From NCBI RefSeq assembly GCF_017348915.1, contig NZ_CP071383.1, positions 3,472,001 through 3,536,000 of the forward strand: a stretch of DNA of 64,000 nt, given 5' to 3'. The notes beneath the pieces were generated by a model. That model was not told where the DNA came from. It worked only from the letters and a program-made list of their open reading frames with translations, and made no database searches. Position numbers and translations under genes: made by a program. This DNA is from Leclercia pneumoniae (GTDB taxonomy: Bacteria; Pseudomonadota; Gammaproteobacteria; Enterobacterales; Enterobacteriaceae). Of the stretch, positions 1-8,148 are shown one piece after another; within the stretch, counting starts at the first letter, position 1, and each line of letters opens with the position of its first letter.

Positions 1-480
1 GGCTATCTCTGCTCTAACCATCAAATTTCAGACGCTGACGATCGTCTGCAAGGCTATTACGACGCGCTGCGTGAAAACGGCCTGCCCTGCAATGATCGGC
101 TGGTCACGTACGGCGAGCCCGATGAGAGCGGCGGGGAGCAGGCGATGACCGAGCTGCTGGGACGCGGACGTAATTTTAGCGCGGTGGCCTGTTATAACGA
201 CTCAATGGCCGCCGGGGCGATGGGGGTGCTGAACGATAATGGCGTTGAGGTGCCGGGCGAGATCTCGCTGATTGGTTTCGACGACATTTTAATATCGCGC
301 TATGTGCGGCCAAGGCTGACCACCGTGCGCTATCCGATTGTCACCATGGCAACCCAGGCTGCAGAGCTGGCCCTTTCCCTTGCTGAGAAACGCCAGCCGC
401 CAGAAATCACCCATGTCTTTAGCCCGACGCTGGTGCGCCGTCACTCCGTTACGCCACCCGCCGAGGCGGTAAGCGAATAA
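1..480 (+). CDS. galR: Galactose operon repressor GalR, C-terminal part (5' end outside window)
   Basis: The frame is open from base 1 and encodes the last 159 residues of a LacI-family repressor. The segment is part of the periplasmic-binding-protein-like effector domain: it has the ACYNDSMAAGAMGVLND stretch, the ISLIGFDD motif and a C-terminal SPTLVRRHSV tail close to E. coli GalR. GalR represses gal genes and binds D-galactose as inducer. The DNA-binding N-terminus lies before the window. The last 40 bases overlap the convergent acetyltransferase gene. The neighbouring lysA-lysR pair supports the identity, since galR precedes lysA in E. coli. Confidence 0.93.
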   Translation, partial: GYLCSNHQISDADDRLQGYYDALRENGLPCNDRLVTYGEPDESGGEQAMTELLGRGRNFSAVACYNDSMAAGAMGVLNDNGVEVPGEISLIGFDDILISRYVRPRLTTVRYPIVTMATQAAELALSLAEKRQPPEITHVFSPTLVRRHSVTPPAEAVSE

Positions 481-917
481 CGGTAGAGGTGCACCGTTTT
501 GTCCGGGTACTCCAGCCCATCGCCGATATACTGCCAGCCGTAACGTTCGTAAAAGTCACGGCAGGCAGACCAGAGATGCAGCTCGTGATACCCGGCCTCT
601 CTCGCCCAACGTCGTACATAATCCTGTAGTTGTCCCGCCAGCCCTTGTCCGCGTGCGGCTTCATCCACATACAGCGCTGCCAGCCACGGATAGAGATCCT
701 GACGGCTAATCAGATCGCAGCGCCAGAGCCCCACTGTGCCCAGCAGACGCTCGCCGTCGGTGGCGATAAAGGTCAGCGGCAGTGCCCCGGGCGTTTGGCT
801 GTGCTGGACGATACTGGCGAAGAATGCCTGCGGTAATCCCTCACCAAAGGCCTGCCACAACCACTGCGCGACCTGCCCCGCATGCTGGGGGGCGGCGTAC
901 AGAGGCTGAATAGTCAT
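441..917 (-). CDS. GNAT-family N-acetyltransferase
   Basis: This is a 158-residue single-domain acetyltransferase. The acetyl-CoA binding motif A is visible as a beta strand ALYVDEAARGQGLAGQL (about residues 81-97), followed by the helix with YVRRWA. A later FYERYGWQYIG segment matches GNAT motif B. The substrate is unknown. Its ATG overlaps the stop codon of the upstream GntR gene as ATGA, so translation is probably coupled. The 3' end runs 40 bases into galR from the opposite strand. Its position at the end of a sugar operon may suggest a sugar or amine substrate, but that is inference. Confidence 0.85.
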   Translation of the reverse strand: MTIQPLYAAPQHAGQVAQWLWQAFGEGLPQAFFASIVQHSQTPGALPLTFIATDGERLLGTVGLWRCDLISRQDLYPWLAALYVDEAARGQGLAGQLQDYVRRWAREAGYHELHLWSACRDFYERYGWQYIGDGLEYPDKTVHLYRYSLTASAGGVTE

Positions 918-1687
918 ACCAGCTTGCCCTGGAAAAGCGGCACCGATTCAAACAGATAGCCGTCAAAATCCGGTGCGTCTTCGTCAGAAAGCTCCAGCAG
1001 GCTCTTTTTGACGTTTTCCAGATGCTGAAACATGGCCTGCCAGGCGCCCATCACGTCGCGGCGACGCAATGCCGCCAGGATCGTCTGCCGATCCCCGAGC
1101 CACTTCAGACGATAGGCGCGACTGGCAATATGCACATTAAATTGTTGCCACAGTGGACTGCTGTCCATGTGATGCCAGACGCTTTCGACCGTTGCCAGCA
1201 GCATCTGGTTTTGCGTGGCGCCCGCCAGCACCAGGTGGAACATCTTATTGTTGTCCTGGCTATTATCATTAGCCGCAATCGCCCGCTGCTCCTGCTCAAT
1301 GATCCGCCTCAGGTTGTCGATATCAGCGCGGGTGGCCATTTTAGCGGCGAAAGCGGCGATATTGCTTTCGAGTAACTGCCGGGCCTGCAGGATTTCAAAC
1401 GGGCCGACGTCGCTATTGAGGAAACGCTCTTCTTCGTTTTCATGCTCTTCCGGAATGCGCATCACATACACGCCAGACCCCTGGCGAATATCCACCGTCC
1501 CCTGTAGTTCAAGCATCAGTAGCGCTTCACGGACGATGGTACGGCTCACCCCGTAGGTTTCCGCGATATTACGCTCCGGCGGCAGGCGCGATCCCACGGG
1601 ATAGTGCCCCTGGATGATCTGCAGGCGCAGATCCTCGCCAATCTCCTGGTACTGCTTCTTTTCCGCCGGGACGACAGCCTTATCCAC
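914..1687 (-). CDS. GntR/FadR-family regulator, UxuR/ExuR-like
   Basis: This is a 257-residue regulator. The N-terminal winged helix-turn-helix (about 15-80) includes GSRLPPERNIAETYGVSRT. The FCD ligand domain starts around 95 with GPFEILQARQLLESNIA, a stretch very similar to E. coli UxuR and ExuR. Those proteins sense hexuronate-type ligands and bind TTGGTATACCAA-type palindromes. Two such palindromes occur at 4608-4619 and 4702-4713, before the PTS/GH1 genes of the same block. This protein is therefore the likely local repressor (inference). It lies 90 bases downstream of the GH1 gene and overlaps the GNAT gene by four bases. Confidence 0.9.
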   Translation of the reverse strand: MDKAVVPAEKKQYQEIGEDLRLQIIQGHYPVGSRLPPERNIAETYGVSRTIVREALLMLELQGTVDIRQGSGVYVMRIPEEHENEEERFLNSDVGPFEILQARQLLESNIAAFAAKMATRADIDNLRRIIEQEQRAIAANDNSQDNNKMFHLVLAGATQNQMLLATVESVWHHMDSSPLWQQFNVHIASRAYRLKWLGDRQTILAALRRRDVMGAWQAMFQHLENVKKSLLELSDEDAPDFDGYLFESVPLFQGKLV

Positions 1688-1717
1688 GTTATCACCTGTA
1701 CTCTTTGTTAATGCGTC

Positions 1718-1737
1718 GGCCGGGCATCCTGCCGGCC
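1718..1737. repeat. GC-rich inverted repeat between GH1 and GntR genes
   Basis: GGCCGG at 1718-1723 pairs with CCGGCC at 1732-1737 across an 8-base loop. On the minus strand it is not followed by a T run, so it is not a standard intrinsic terminator. It may be a REP-like fragment or a processing or stability hairpin that separates expression of the enzyme genes from the regulator. Confidence 0.4.
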
Positions 1738-1777
1738 AGTTTGTGCGCTATGTTACCAGAACTGGCACGCTCTTCGC

Positions 1778-3205
1778 CTACTTCCATTCTTCGTCGAGAA
1801 TGAGCGCCAGCACACGCTCATCACGCAGCTGGCGGAACCAACTCGCCGACTTCTTGGGCCGCCGGGCGCGCTGATTATCGAGATCGATCTCAATCAGGCC
1901 GTAGCGGTTTTTAAAGGCATTCATTGGCGAGACATTATCGGTAAACGCCCACAGCATGTAGCCGTGACAGTTCGCTCCCTCTTCCCGCGCCAGTAGCGTG
2001 TAATAAAGATGTTCGCTGATGAACGTGATCCGGTAATCATCTTCTATGACTCCGTCACGGTTGCGGAACTGACTCTCGTTCTCGACCCCCATCCCGCTTT
2101 CGGCAACGAACCACGGGATGTTGCGATAGTCGTTTTTGATGCGCATTGCCATGTCATAAATAATGCGCGGATAAATCTCCCAGCCGCGGGATTTATTCAT
2201 GCGCCGCCCCGGCAGCTCAAAAGGCTCGTAATAATAGGCCGGATGGAAAGGCGTCTCAGGATGCCAGGCTCTGGAGGGCGCCTTAACCCGGTGCGGGTAG
2301 TAAAGGTTGATGCCCAGCTCATCGACGGTGTTATCCGCAATTAGCGCCAGCTCCTGCTCGTTGTATTCCCACTGTACATCGTGCTGTGCCAGTAGGGAGA
2401 ACAGCGCCTGCGGGTAACGCCCGTGAACCAGCGGATCGAGAAAGACCCGGTTGTAGAAGAGATCGTAAATTTCTGCCGCCCGCACGTCATGCGCTGCGCG
2501 TGAGCGCGGATAGGTCACCTCCGGGTTGAGTATGCAGCCCACGCTTCCGCTGTAGCCTTTTTCGCGAAACAGTTTCACCACCTTTGCCGTCGCCAGCACT
2601 TTGTGATGGTTCCACTGCATCCAGGTGCCGGTGTTCTGCTCGTAGGGCCAGCGCAGCGCATCCAGATAGACGCGAGTCTGTACAACGATCGGCTCGTTAA
2701 AGGTGAACCAACGCTTCACGACCTTGTGATAACGGGCGAAGACCTGCTCTGCATAACGGGTGAAGAGCTCCACCACATGCTTCGATCCCCAGCCGCCGTA
2801 GGTCTCCAGCAGGGTGCCAGGCAGTTCGTAATGTTCGAGGCAGATCATCGGCTCAATGCCTTGGCGATGCATCTCGGCGAACAGTTCATCGTACCAGGCG
2901 GCGTAGGTCTCATCGACCACGGCGTTTTCATAGTCGATTAAAAAGCGTGACCAGTTGATGGACGTGCGGTAATGGGTCAGTCCCGCCTGTTTCATCAGCG
3001 CCACGTCTTCCCTGAAGCGGTTGATGAAGTCGGTGGCCACCGCCGGGCCATAGCCGTTATGCCAGACGTGGCGATCATTTTTGTACCAGAGGTCAATCCA
3101 GGAGTCTTGTCCCTCTCGCTTGCCGCTCCAGCCTTCAGTCTGCCAGGCGGAGGCCGCCGCCCCCAGGATAAAATCCTGAGGGATGCTAATGCGTTTTATG
3201 CTCAT
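1778..3205 (-). CDS. Glycoside hydrolase family 1, probable 6-phospho-beta-glycosidase
   Basis: This is a 475-residue GH1 TIM barrel, likely cytoplasmic. It should hydrolyse a phosphorylated beta-glycoside delivered by the adjacent PTS. The acid/base glutamate is E171 in TFNEP. The nucleophile is E369 in WFVAESGMG, where Ser follows Glu instead of the usual Asn. The phosphate-binding triad of 6-phospho-glycosidases is plausible as S426, K432 and Y435. ATG 3205 is chosen because GAGGATTTC precedes it and the protein then starts at the family N-terminus; an upstream ATG at 3259 would lie inside the PTS gene. The gene starts seven bases after the PTS stop, so the two form an operon. The sugar is unknown. 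Confidence 0.9.
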   Translation of the reverse strand: MSIKRISIPQDFILGAAASAWQTEGWSGKREGQDSWIDLWYKNDRHVWHNGYGPAVATDFINRFREDVALMKQAGLTHYRTSINWSRFLIDYENAVVDETYAAWYDELFAEMHRQGIEPMICLEHYELPGTLLETYGGWGSKHVVELFTRYAEQVFARYHKVVKRWFTFNEPIVVQTRVYLDALRWPYEQNTGTWMQWNHHKVLATAKVVKLFREKGYSGSVGCILNPEVTYPRSRAAHDVRAAEIYDLFYNRVFLDPLVHGRYPQALFSLLAQHDVQWEYNEQELALIADNTVDELGINLYYPHRVKAPSRAWHPETPFHPAYYYEPFELPGRRMNKSRGWEIYPRIIYDMAMRIKNDYRNIPWFVAESGMGVENESQFRNRDGVIEDDYRITFISEHLYYTLLAREEGANCHGYMLWAFTDNVSPMNAFKNRYGLIEIDLDNQRARRPKKSASWFRQLRDERVLALILDEEWK

Positions 3206-3212
3206 GAAATCC

Positions 3213-4550
3213 TCATGCGTTATGGGTCGCCTGCTGGTTCTGGGCCTGCTGCGCGGCAATCTCTGCGCGGCGGGAGGCGATTTTCACAAAGGGCAGATAG
3301 ATAAGTATCGCGGTCACAATGCAGATCAGCTGGGTGATCACCGCCCCCATCGAGCCCGCCGTTGAGAGCCAGGCGTTAATCAGCGGCGGCGTCGTCCAGG
3401 GCACCATCACCACGGCTTTACCGGCAAAACCGGTTACGGTGGCGAAATAGCCGATAGAGCCCGTCACCAATGGGGTGATGATGAACGGGATCGCCAGAAT
3501 CGGGTTGAGCATGATTGGCATACCGAAGATCACCGGTTCGTTAATATTGAAAATGCCGGGGCCAATCGAGAGCTTGGCGATCTCTTTCATCTCTTTACGT
3601 TTGGTGGCGATCATCACCGCGATCAGCAGCCCGATCGTCAGGCCGGAGCCGCCGATGCTCATATAGACATCCCAGAACGGCATGGTAATGATATTGGGTA
3701 CCTCTTTGCCCTGCTCAAACGCGCTCATATTTACGGTGATGGCCCCCAGCAGAAGCGGCTCGCGGATCGGTTTGATCATCTGGTTGCCATGAATGCCGAT
3801 CACCCAGAACAGCTGGGCCACAAACATCAGCAGCAGAATGCCCGGCAGGCTTTGCACCACGCGTTCAAGCGGCTGTTGCACCACCTGATAAACCGCATCG
3901 TACAGATACATACCGGTCAGCTGATGGAAGACAAAGCCGAATGTAGCAATAGCGGTGGTGGTGATGATCGCCGGGATCAGCGCAGAAAAAGAGGCAGAAA
4001 CGTTAGGCGGTACGGTGTCGGGCATTTTGATCTTCAGCCCGGGACGGGTCTCCAGCCAGCAATAGATCTCTACCGACAGAATCGCGATAAACATGCCGAG
4101 GAACAGGCTGCGGGTGTCAGAGAATTGGCGCAGCAGCACATCTTTTACCACGTGCATTTCACCATCCACCAGCATCTCTACCGTCGTTGGCGTAACGCAA
4201 ATAAAGCAGATGACCGCCAGCAGCCCCGGAAAGAGCGATTTAATGCCGTTAATCCGCCCCAGTTCGACGCCGATCAGGAACACGGCGCCGATATTCAGGA
4301 AGTTAAGGGTGGCGTAGTTAAGCGCACTGGTGATGGGCTTTAGCGCCGCCAGGAACGAGAGCGACTGAAAGCTGGCCAGGCCGTTTTTCGGATCCAGCAC
4401 CATATTGGAGATCAGCACCGAAAAGGCCCCAACGATGATGACCGGCATTAAGGTGATGAAAGCGGATTTTATCGCCATGATGTAGCGATAACTGTTGAAC
4501 TTGGTGGCGAAACTGCCCAGAGAATCGATCAGTTTTTCCTGTAAGGCCAT
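3213..4550 (-). CDS. PTS EIIC component, lactose/cellobiose family
   Basis: This is a 445-residue polytopic inner-membrane permease with about ten hydrophobic segments. It has the conserved NINEPVIFGMP motif (around residues 340-350) and the WVIGIHG segment typical of lactose/cellobiose EIIC proteins. It should carry a beta-glucoside or similar disaccharide and phosphorylate it together with EIIA and EIIB. No EIIA or EIIB gene is present nearby, so it must use subunits encoded elsewhere, for example of chitobiose/cellobiose type. It is the first gene of the minus-strand operon with the GH1 enzyme, and its promoter region carries two GntR-type operators. Confidence 0.93.
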   Translation of the reverse strand: MALQEKLIDSLGSFATKFNSYRYIMAIKSAFITLMPVIIVGAFSVLISNMVLDPKNGLASFQSLSFLAALKPITSALNYATLNFLNIGAVFLIGVELGRINGIKSLFPGLLAVICFICVTPTTVEMLVDGEMHVVKDVLLRQFSDTRSLFLGMFIAILSVEIYCWLETRPGLKIKMPDTVPPNVSASFSALIPAIITTTAIATFGFVFHQLTGMYLYDAVYQVVQQPLERVVQSLPGILLLMFVAQLFWVIGIHGNQMIKPIREPLLLGAITVNMSAFEQGKEVPNIITMPFWDVYMSIGGSGLTIGLLIAVMIATKRKEMKEIAKLSIGPGIFNINEPVIFGMPIMLNPILAIPFIITPLVTGSIGYFATVTGFAGKAVVMVPWTTPPLINAWLSTAGSMGAVITQLICIVTAILIYLPFVKIASRRAEIAAQQAQNQQATHNA

Positions 4551-4607
4551 AGGGGTAATACCTCAGTAAAAGGGCTTTTATTGAATAAGGTGTACAGCCG
4601 GATACTA

Positions 4608-4619
4608 TTGGCATACCAA
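4608..4619. promoter_or_regulatory. Putative GntR (UxuR-like) operator, PTS-proximal
   Basis: TTGGCATACCAA matches the ExuR/UxuR-type palindrome TTGGTATACCAA at 11 of 12 positions. It lies 58 bases before the PTS start codon, near where its promoter is expected. Confidence 0.6.
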
Positions 4620-4701
4620 AAATAGCTTTCAGCGTCATATTGTTCTGTGACTTGGCTCGCAACGCGGTAAGAGGTATCCCAGATTGTGATTTAGATACAC
4701 T

Positions 4702-4713
4702 TTGGTATACCAC
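4702..4713. promoter_or_regulatory. Putative GntR (UxuR-like) operator, distal
   Basis: TTGGTATACCAC contains the perfect palindrome TGGTATACCA (4703-4712). It is 94 bases from the first site, close to nine helical turns, a spacing that would permit looping. Confidence 0.62.
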
Positions 4714-4840
4714 TTATCGCCCGCGATTCCGCGGGTGGCAAAAAGCGTGATCATGATGGGGGTTTTGCCCTACCCGCCCGGCTTAAGCGCCGGAACGTCT
4801 GTGATAAACTGCTTTTATAACGGGAAAGCAGGAATAACGA

Positions 4841-5878
4841 ATGGCAACAATGCTGGATGTCTCACTGCGTGCGGGCGTATCAAAAGCCACTGTATCGCGC
4901 GTGCTGAACGGCACAGGTCAGGTAAAAGAGAGTACGCGGCAGCAAGTGTTCAAAGCGATGGAAGAGCTGGGTTATCGCCCTAATTTTCTTGCCCGCTCGC
5001 TGGCTAACCGTACCAGCAACAGTATTGGCCTGGTGGTTTCCACCTTTGACGGATTCTATTTTGGCCGCCTGTTGCAACAAGCCTCGCGTCAGACAGAAAC
5101 GCATGGCAAGCAGCTGATTGTTACAGATGGCCATGACACGCCCGAGCGGGAGCAGGAAGCCGTGCAGATGCTGGCGGATCGTCAGTGCGACGCCATCGTG
5201 CTCTATACCCGGTATATGAGCGAAAAAGCCATTATGGCGCTGATCAACAGCGTGAAGATGCCGCTTATTGTCATCAACCGTGACGTCAGCCAGGCCCGCG
5301 ATCGCTGCGTCTTCTTCGAGCAGCAGGATGCGGCGTATAAAGCCGTGGATTATCTGATTCGCCAGGGGCATCGGGAGATCGCCTGTATGACGGTACCGAT
5401 CCATACGCCGACCGGGAAAGCGCGTCTGATGGGGTATCGTAAAGCGCTGGAAGAACACGGCATTGCGTGGGAGGAGAGCCGGGTAAAATATGGCGACGCC
5501 GGGATGACGCGGGGCTATGAACTCTGCCGCGAACTGCTTACCGAAAACGTGAAGTTTACCGCCCTGTTTGCCTGTAACGACGATATGGCGCTGGGCTCAT
5601 CGAAAGCGCTGCACCAGGCGGGGCTGCGTATTCCGCAGGATGTCTCTCTGTTCGGCTTTGATGACGCCCCCTGCGCGAAATGGCTGGAGCCAGCCCTGTC
5701 GACCGTCTATCTGCCGATCGACAATATGATCACCACGGCTATCGATCAGGCAATCCGGCTGGCGAATGACCAGCCGATCGAGGCGATCCCGCCCTTTACC
5801 GGCACGCTCGTCATCCGGGACTCCGTCGCGCCAGGGCCGGAGTATGATCAGAAGAGTTCCAGCGCCAGTAATTCCTGA
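4841..5878 (+). CDS. LacI-family transcriptional regulator, AscG-like
   Basis: This is a 345-residue repressor. The N-terminal helix-turn-helix reads VSLRAGVSKATVSRVLNG (residues 7-24), followed by the hinge YRPNFLARSLA. The effector domain begins with IGLVVSTFDGFYFG. The overall pattern resembles AscG, the repressor of the cryptic arbutin-salicin-cellobiose genes. It is divergent from the PTS/GH1 operon and probably controls it together with the GntR protein. AGGAATAACG before the ATG serves as ribosome binding site. The 3' end overlaps lysA by 31 bases from the opposite strand. Confidence 0.92.
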   Translation: MATMLDVSLRAGVSKATVSRVLNGTGQVKESTRQQVFKAMEELGYRPNFLARSLANRTSNSIGLVVSTFDGFYFGRLLQQASRQTETHGKQLIVTDGHDTPEREQEAVQMLADRQCDAIVLYTRYMSEKAIMALINSVKMPLIVINRDVSQARDRCVFFEQQDAAYKAVDYLIRQGHREIACMTVPIHTPTGKARLMGYRKALEEHGIAWEESRVKYGDAGMTRGYELCRELLTENVKFTALFACNDDMALGSSKALHQAGLRIPQDVSLFGFDDAPCAKWLEPALSTVYLPIDNMITTAIDQAIRLANDQPIEAIPPFTGTLVIRDSVAPGPEYDQKSSSASNS

Positions 5879-7110
5879 ATCGTCTGACGGCGGCGGATCA
5901 GGCGTGCCGCGCCGTTATCAAAAAGCACTTCCGGCAGTAGCGGGCGGCTGTTGTAGTTAGAAGACATCGACGCACCGTAGGCCCCCGTATCATGCAGTAC
6001 CAGATAATCTCCCGGTACCACGGCGGGCAGCGAACGGGTTTCGACCTTGCCGCCTTCCAGCTGGGTAAAGACATCACCGGATTCACACAGCGGTCCGGCA
6101 ACCACGGTTTCTACCTGCTCTGCCTGGGTTAAATCGCGCCCGTCGCCGGCCAGCGCGGTAATGTGATGATAGCTGCCGTACATTGCCGCTCGCATCAGAT
6201 CGTTGAATCCTGCGTCGATCAGTACGAAGTGGCGGCTACCCATTGTCTTGACGCTACGCACCTGTGCCACCAATACGCCGGACTCAGCCACCAGGAAACG
6301 CCCAGGTTCGATCTCCAGCTTTACCGGATGGCCGAGGTGAGCGGCAATTTTGTCACGCGCGGCGCTCCACAGACCGTAATAGTGATCGGTATCGATCGCC
6401 TCTTCCCCTTCACGATACGGAATAGAGAGGCCGCCACCCGCGGAGATCGCTTCCAGATCCTGCCCGAAATCCATGACCTGACGCACCATGGCACCGCATA
6501 CCTGCTCCAGGTGGCCGTAATCGACGCCAGAACCAATGTGCATGTGAATGCCCACCAGCTTCAGGTTGTACTGTTGCAATACCTTCAGCGCCACCGGCAG
6601 ATCGCTATACCAGATGCCGTGTTTACTGTTCTCGCCGCCGGTATTCGTTTTCTGACTGTGGCCATGGCCAAAGCCGGGGTTAACGCGCAGCCAGACGCGA
6701 TGGCCAGGCGAAACCTCCCCTAACTGGGCAAGCATATCTACCGAGCCCGCGTTAACCGGGATCTGCAGTTCATGCACGCGGGCCAGGGTTTCGCTGTCGA
6801 TCAGATCGGCAGTAAACACAATGGCATCGCCATCGGCTTGCGGATCATAACCCGCCGCCAGGGCACGTTCGATCTCCCCCAGCGATACGGAGTCGACTTT
6901 GACACCCTGCTCGCGCATCAGGCGCAGGATATGGATGTTTGAGCACGCTTTCTGAGCGAAACGCACCACATCAAACTGATGCAGCGCGGCGATTTTTTCT
7001 CGAACGATCTGTGCGTCGTAAACCCAGACCGGGCAGCCAAACTCCGCAGGCATGCGCAGCAAATTCTCGGCGTTGAGGGCGGTGTCTGTGTTGTGTAACG
7101 AGCGTGGCAT
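5848..7110 (-). CDS. lysA: Diaminopimelate decarboxylase
   Basis: This is a 420-residue cytoplasmic PLP enzyme, the same length as E. coli LysA. It decarboxylates meso-diaminopimelate to L-lysine, the last step of lysine synthesis. K54 in RFAQKACSN is the PLP Schiff-base lysine. GENSKHG, HIGSG and PLCESGDVF are the usual active-site motifs of fold III decarboxylases. The divergent neighbour lysR encodes its activator. The 3' end overlaps the LacI-type gene by 31 bases; in E. coli the galR 3' end is the neighbour instead, so the block at 441-5878 is an insertion. Confidence 0.97.
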   Translation of the reverse strand: MPRSLHNTDTALNAENLLRMPAEFGCPVWVYDAQIVREKIAALHQFDVVRFAQKACSNIHILRLMREQGVKVDSVSLGEIERALAAGYDPQADGDAIVFTADLIDSETLARVHELQIPVNAGSVDMLAQLGEVSPGHRVWLRVNPGFGHGHSQKTNTGGENSKHGIWYSDLPVALKVLQQYNLKLVGIHMHIGSGVDYGHLEQVCGAMVRQVMDFGQDLEAISAGGGLSIPYREGEEAIDTDHYYGLWSAARDKIAAHLGHPVKLEIEPGRFLVAESGVLVAQVRSVKTMGSRHFVLIDAGFNDLMRAAMYGSYHHITALAGDGRDLTQAEQVETVVAGPLCESGDVFTQLEGGKVETRSLPAVVPGDYLVLHDTGAYGASMSSNYNSRPLLPEVLFDNGAARLIRRRQTIQELLALELF

Positions 7111-7230
7111 GGTCTTCTCCGGTACAGGTTTTTTATGATTACGCCACAGTGTGAACCGAATAAAAAATATCGTTTTATCTTCAGTCTATGCAAAAATGAT
7201 ATGGATAACTTTTTGCCACAGGCCACCGTT

Positions 7231-8148
7231 ATGCCCGCCGTTAACCTACGCCATATCGAAATCTTCCACGCCGTGATGACCGCCGGTAACCTGACCGAGG
7301 CCGCACGTCTGCTCCACACCTCGCAGCCCACGGTCAGCCGCGAGCTGGCGCGCTTTGAAAAGGTAATTGGGTTGACGCTCTTTGAGCGAAGCCGCGGGCG
7401 TCTGCATCCTACGGTGCAAGGGCTGCGGCTCTTTGAAGAGGTCCAGCGATCCTGGTACGGGCTGGACAGGATTGTCAGCGCCGCCGAAAGCCTGCGTGAA
7501 TTCCGCCAGGGAGAGTTGTCGATCGCCTGTCTGCCGGTTTTTTCCCAGTCCTTTTTACCGACGCTGTTACAGCCCTTTCTGACGCGCTATCCCGACGTTA
7601 ATCTGACTATCGTGCCGCAAGAATCCCCGTTGCTTGAGGAGTGGCTTTCCGCCCAGCGACACGATCTGGGGCTGACGGAAACCTTGCTCACCCCTGCCGG
7701 AACGGAACGTACTGAGCTGCTATCGCTGGATGAGGTGTGCGTGCTGCCCGCAGGGCATCCGCTCAGTCAGAAGAGCGTGCTCACCCCCGCCGATTTTCAG
7801 GGTGAGAACTACATTAGCTTGTCGCGCACCGACAGCTATCGCCAGCTGCTGGATTCGCTCTTTAGCGAGCATCAGGTTAAACGCCGGATGGTGGTGGAGA
7901 CCCACAGCGCAGCATCGATTTGCGCCATGGTGCGCGCAGGGGTAGGAATTTCGGTAGTGAATCCGCTCACGGCGCTGGAGTATGCGGCGAGCGGAGTGGT
8001 TATCCGCCCATTTAGCCTCTCGGTGCCGTTCACGGTGAGTTTGATCCGCCCGCTGCACCGGCCGGCCTCCGCCCTGGTGGAGGCATTCAGTGGCTGGTTA
8101 CAGCAGGGGGCAAAACAGTTTACAGCCGATCTTCTCAGGACAACATAA
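7231..8148 (+). CDS. lysR: LysR, activator of lysA
   Basis: This is a 305-residue founding member of the LysR family. The N-terminal helix-turn-helix covers about residues 17-36 ([20 protein letters not shown]). A two-lobed effector domain follows, starting with [10 protein letters not shown]. LysR activates lysA under lysine limitation and represses its own gene. ATG 7231 is chosen because the protein then begins [11 protein letters not shown] as in E. coli; an earlier ATG would add a 32-residue tail inside the shared promoter. It is divergent from lysA over 120 bases, where its operator must lie. Its 3' end overlaps ygeA by 14 bases. Confidence 0.96.
   Translation: MPAVNLRHIEIFHAVMTAGNLTEAARLLHTSQPTVSRELARFEKVIGLTLFERSRGRLHPTVQGLRLFEEVQRSWYGLDRIVSAAESLREFRQGELSIACLPVFSQSFLPTLLQPFLTRYPDVNLTIVPQESPLLEEWLSAQRHDLGLTETLLTPAGTERTELLSLDEVCVLPAGHPLSQKSVLTPADFQGENYISLSRTDSYRQLLDSLFSEHQVKRRMVVETHSAASICAMVRAGVGISVVNPLTALEYAASGVVIRPFSLSVPFTVSLIRPLHRPASALVEAFSGWLQQGAKQFTADLLRTT

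Larger units (their letters stand above)
4551..4840. promoter_or_regulatory. Divergent promoter region between PTS operon and LacI-type gene
   Basis: The 290-base gap holds promoters for both directions. It contains two UxuR/ExuR-like palindromes and a perfect CCCGCG-ATTC-CGCGGG inverted repeat (4720-4735) that could serve the LacI-family protein. No convincing CRP site was found. Confidence 0.6.

Noticed and set aside
7111..7230. Longer LysR start at 7135
   Set aside because: The added 32 residues would lie in the lysA-lysR promoter and are not conserved with E. coli LysR.
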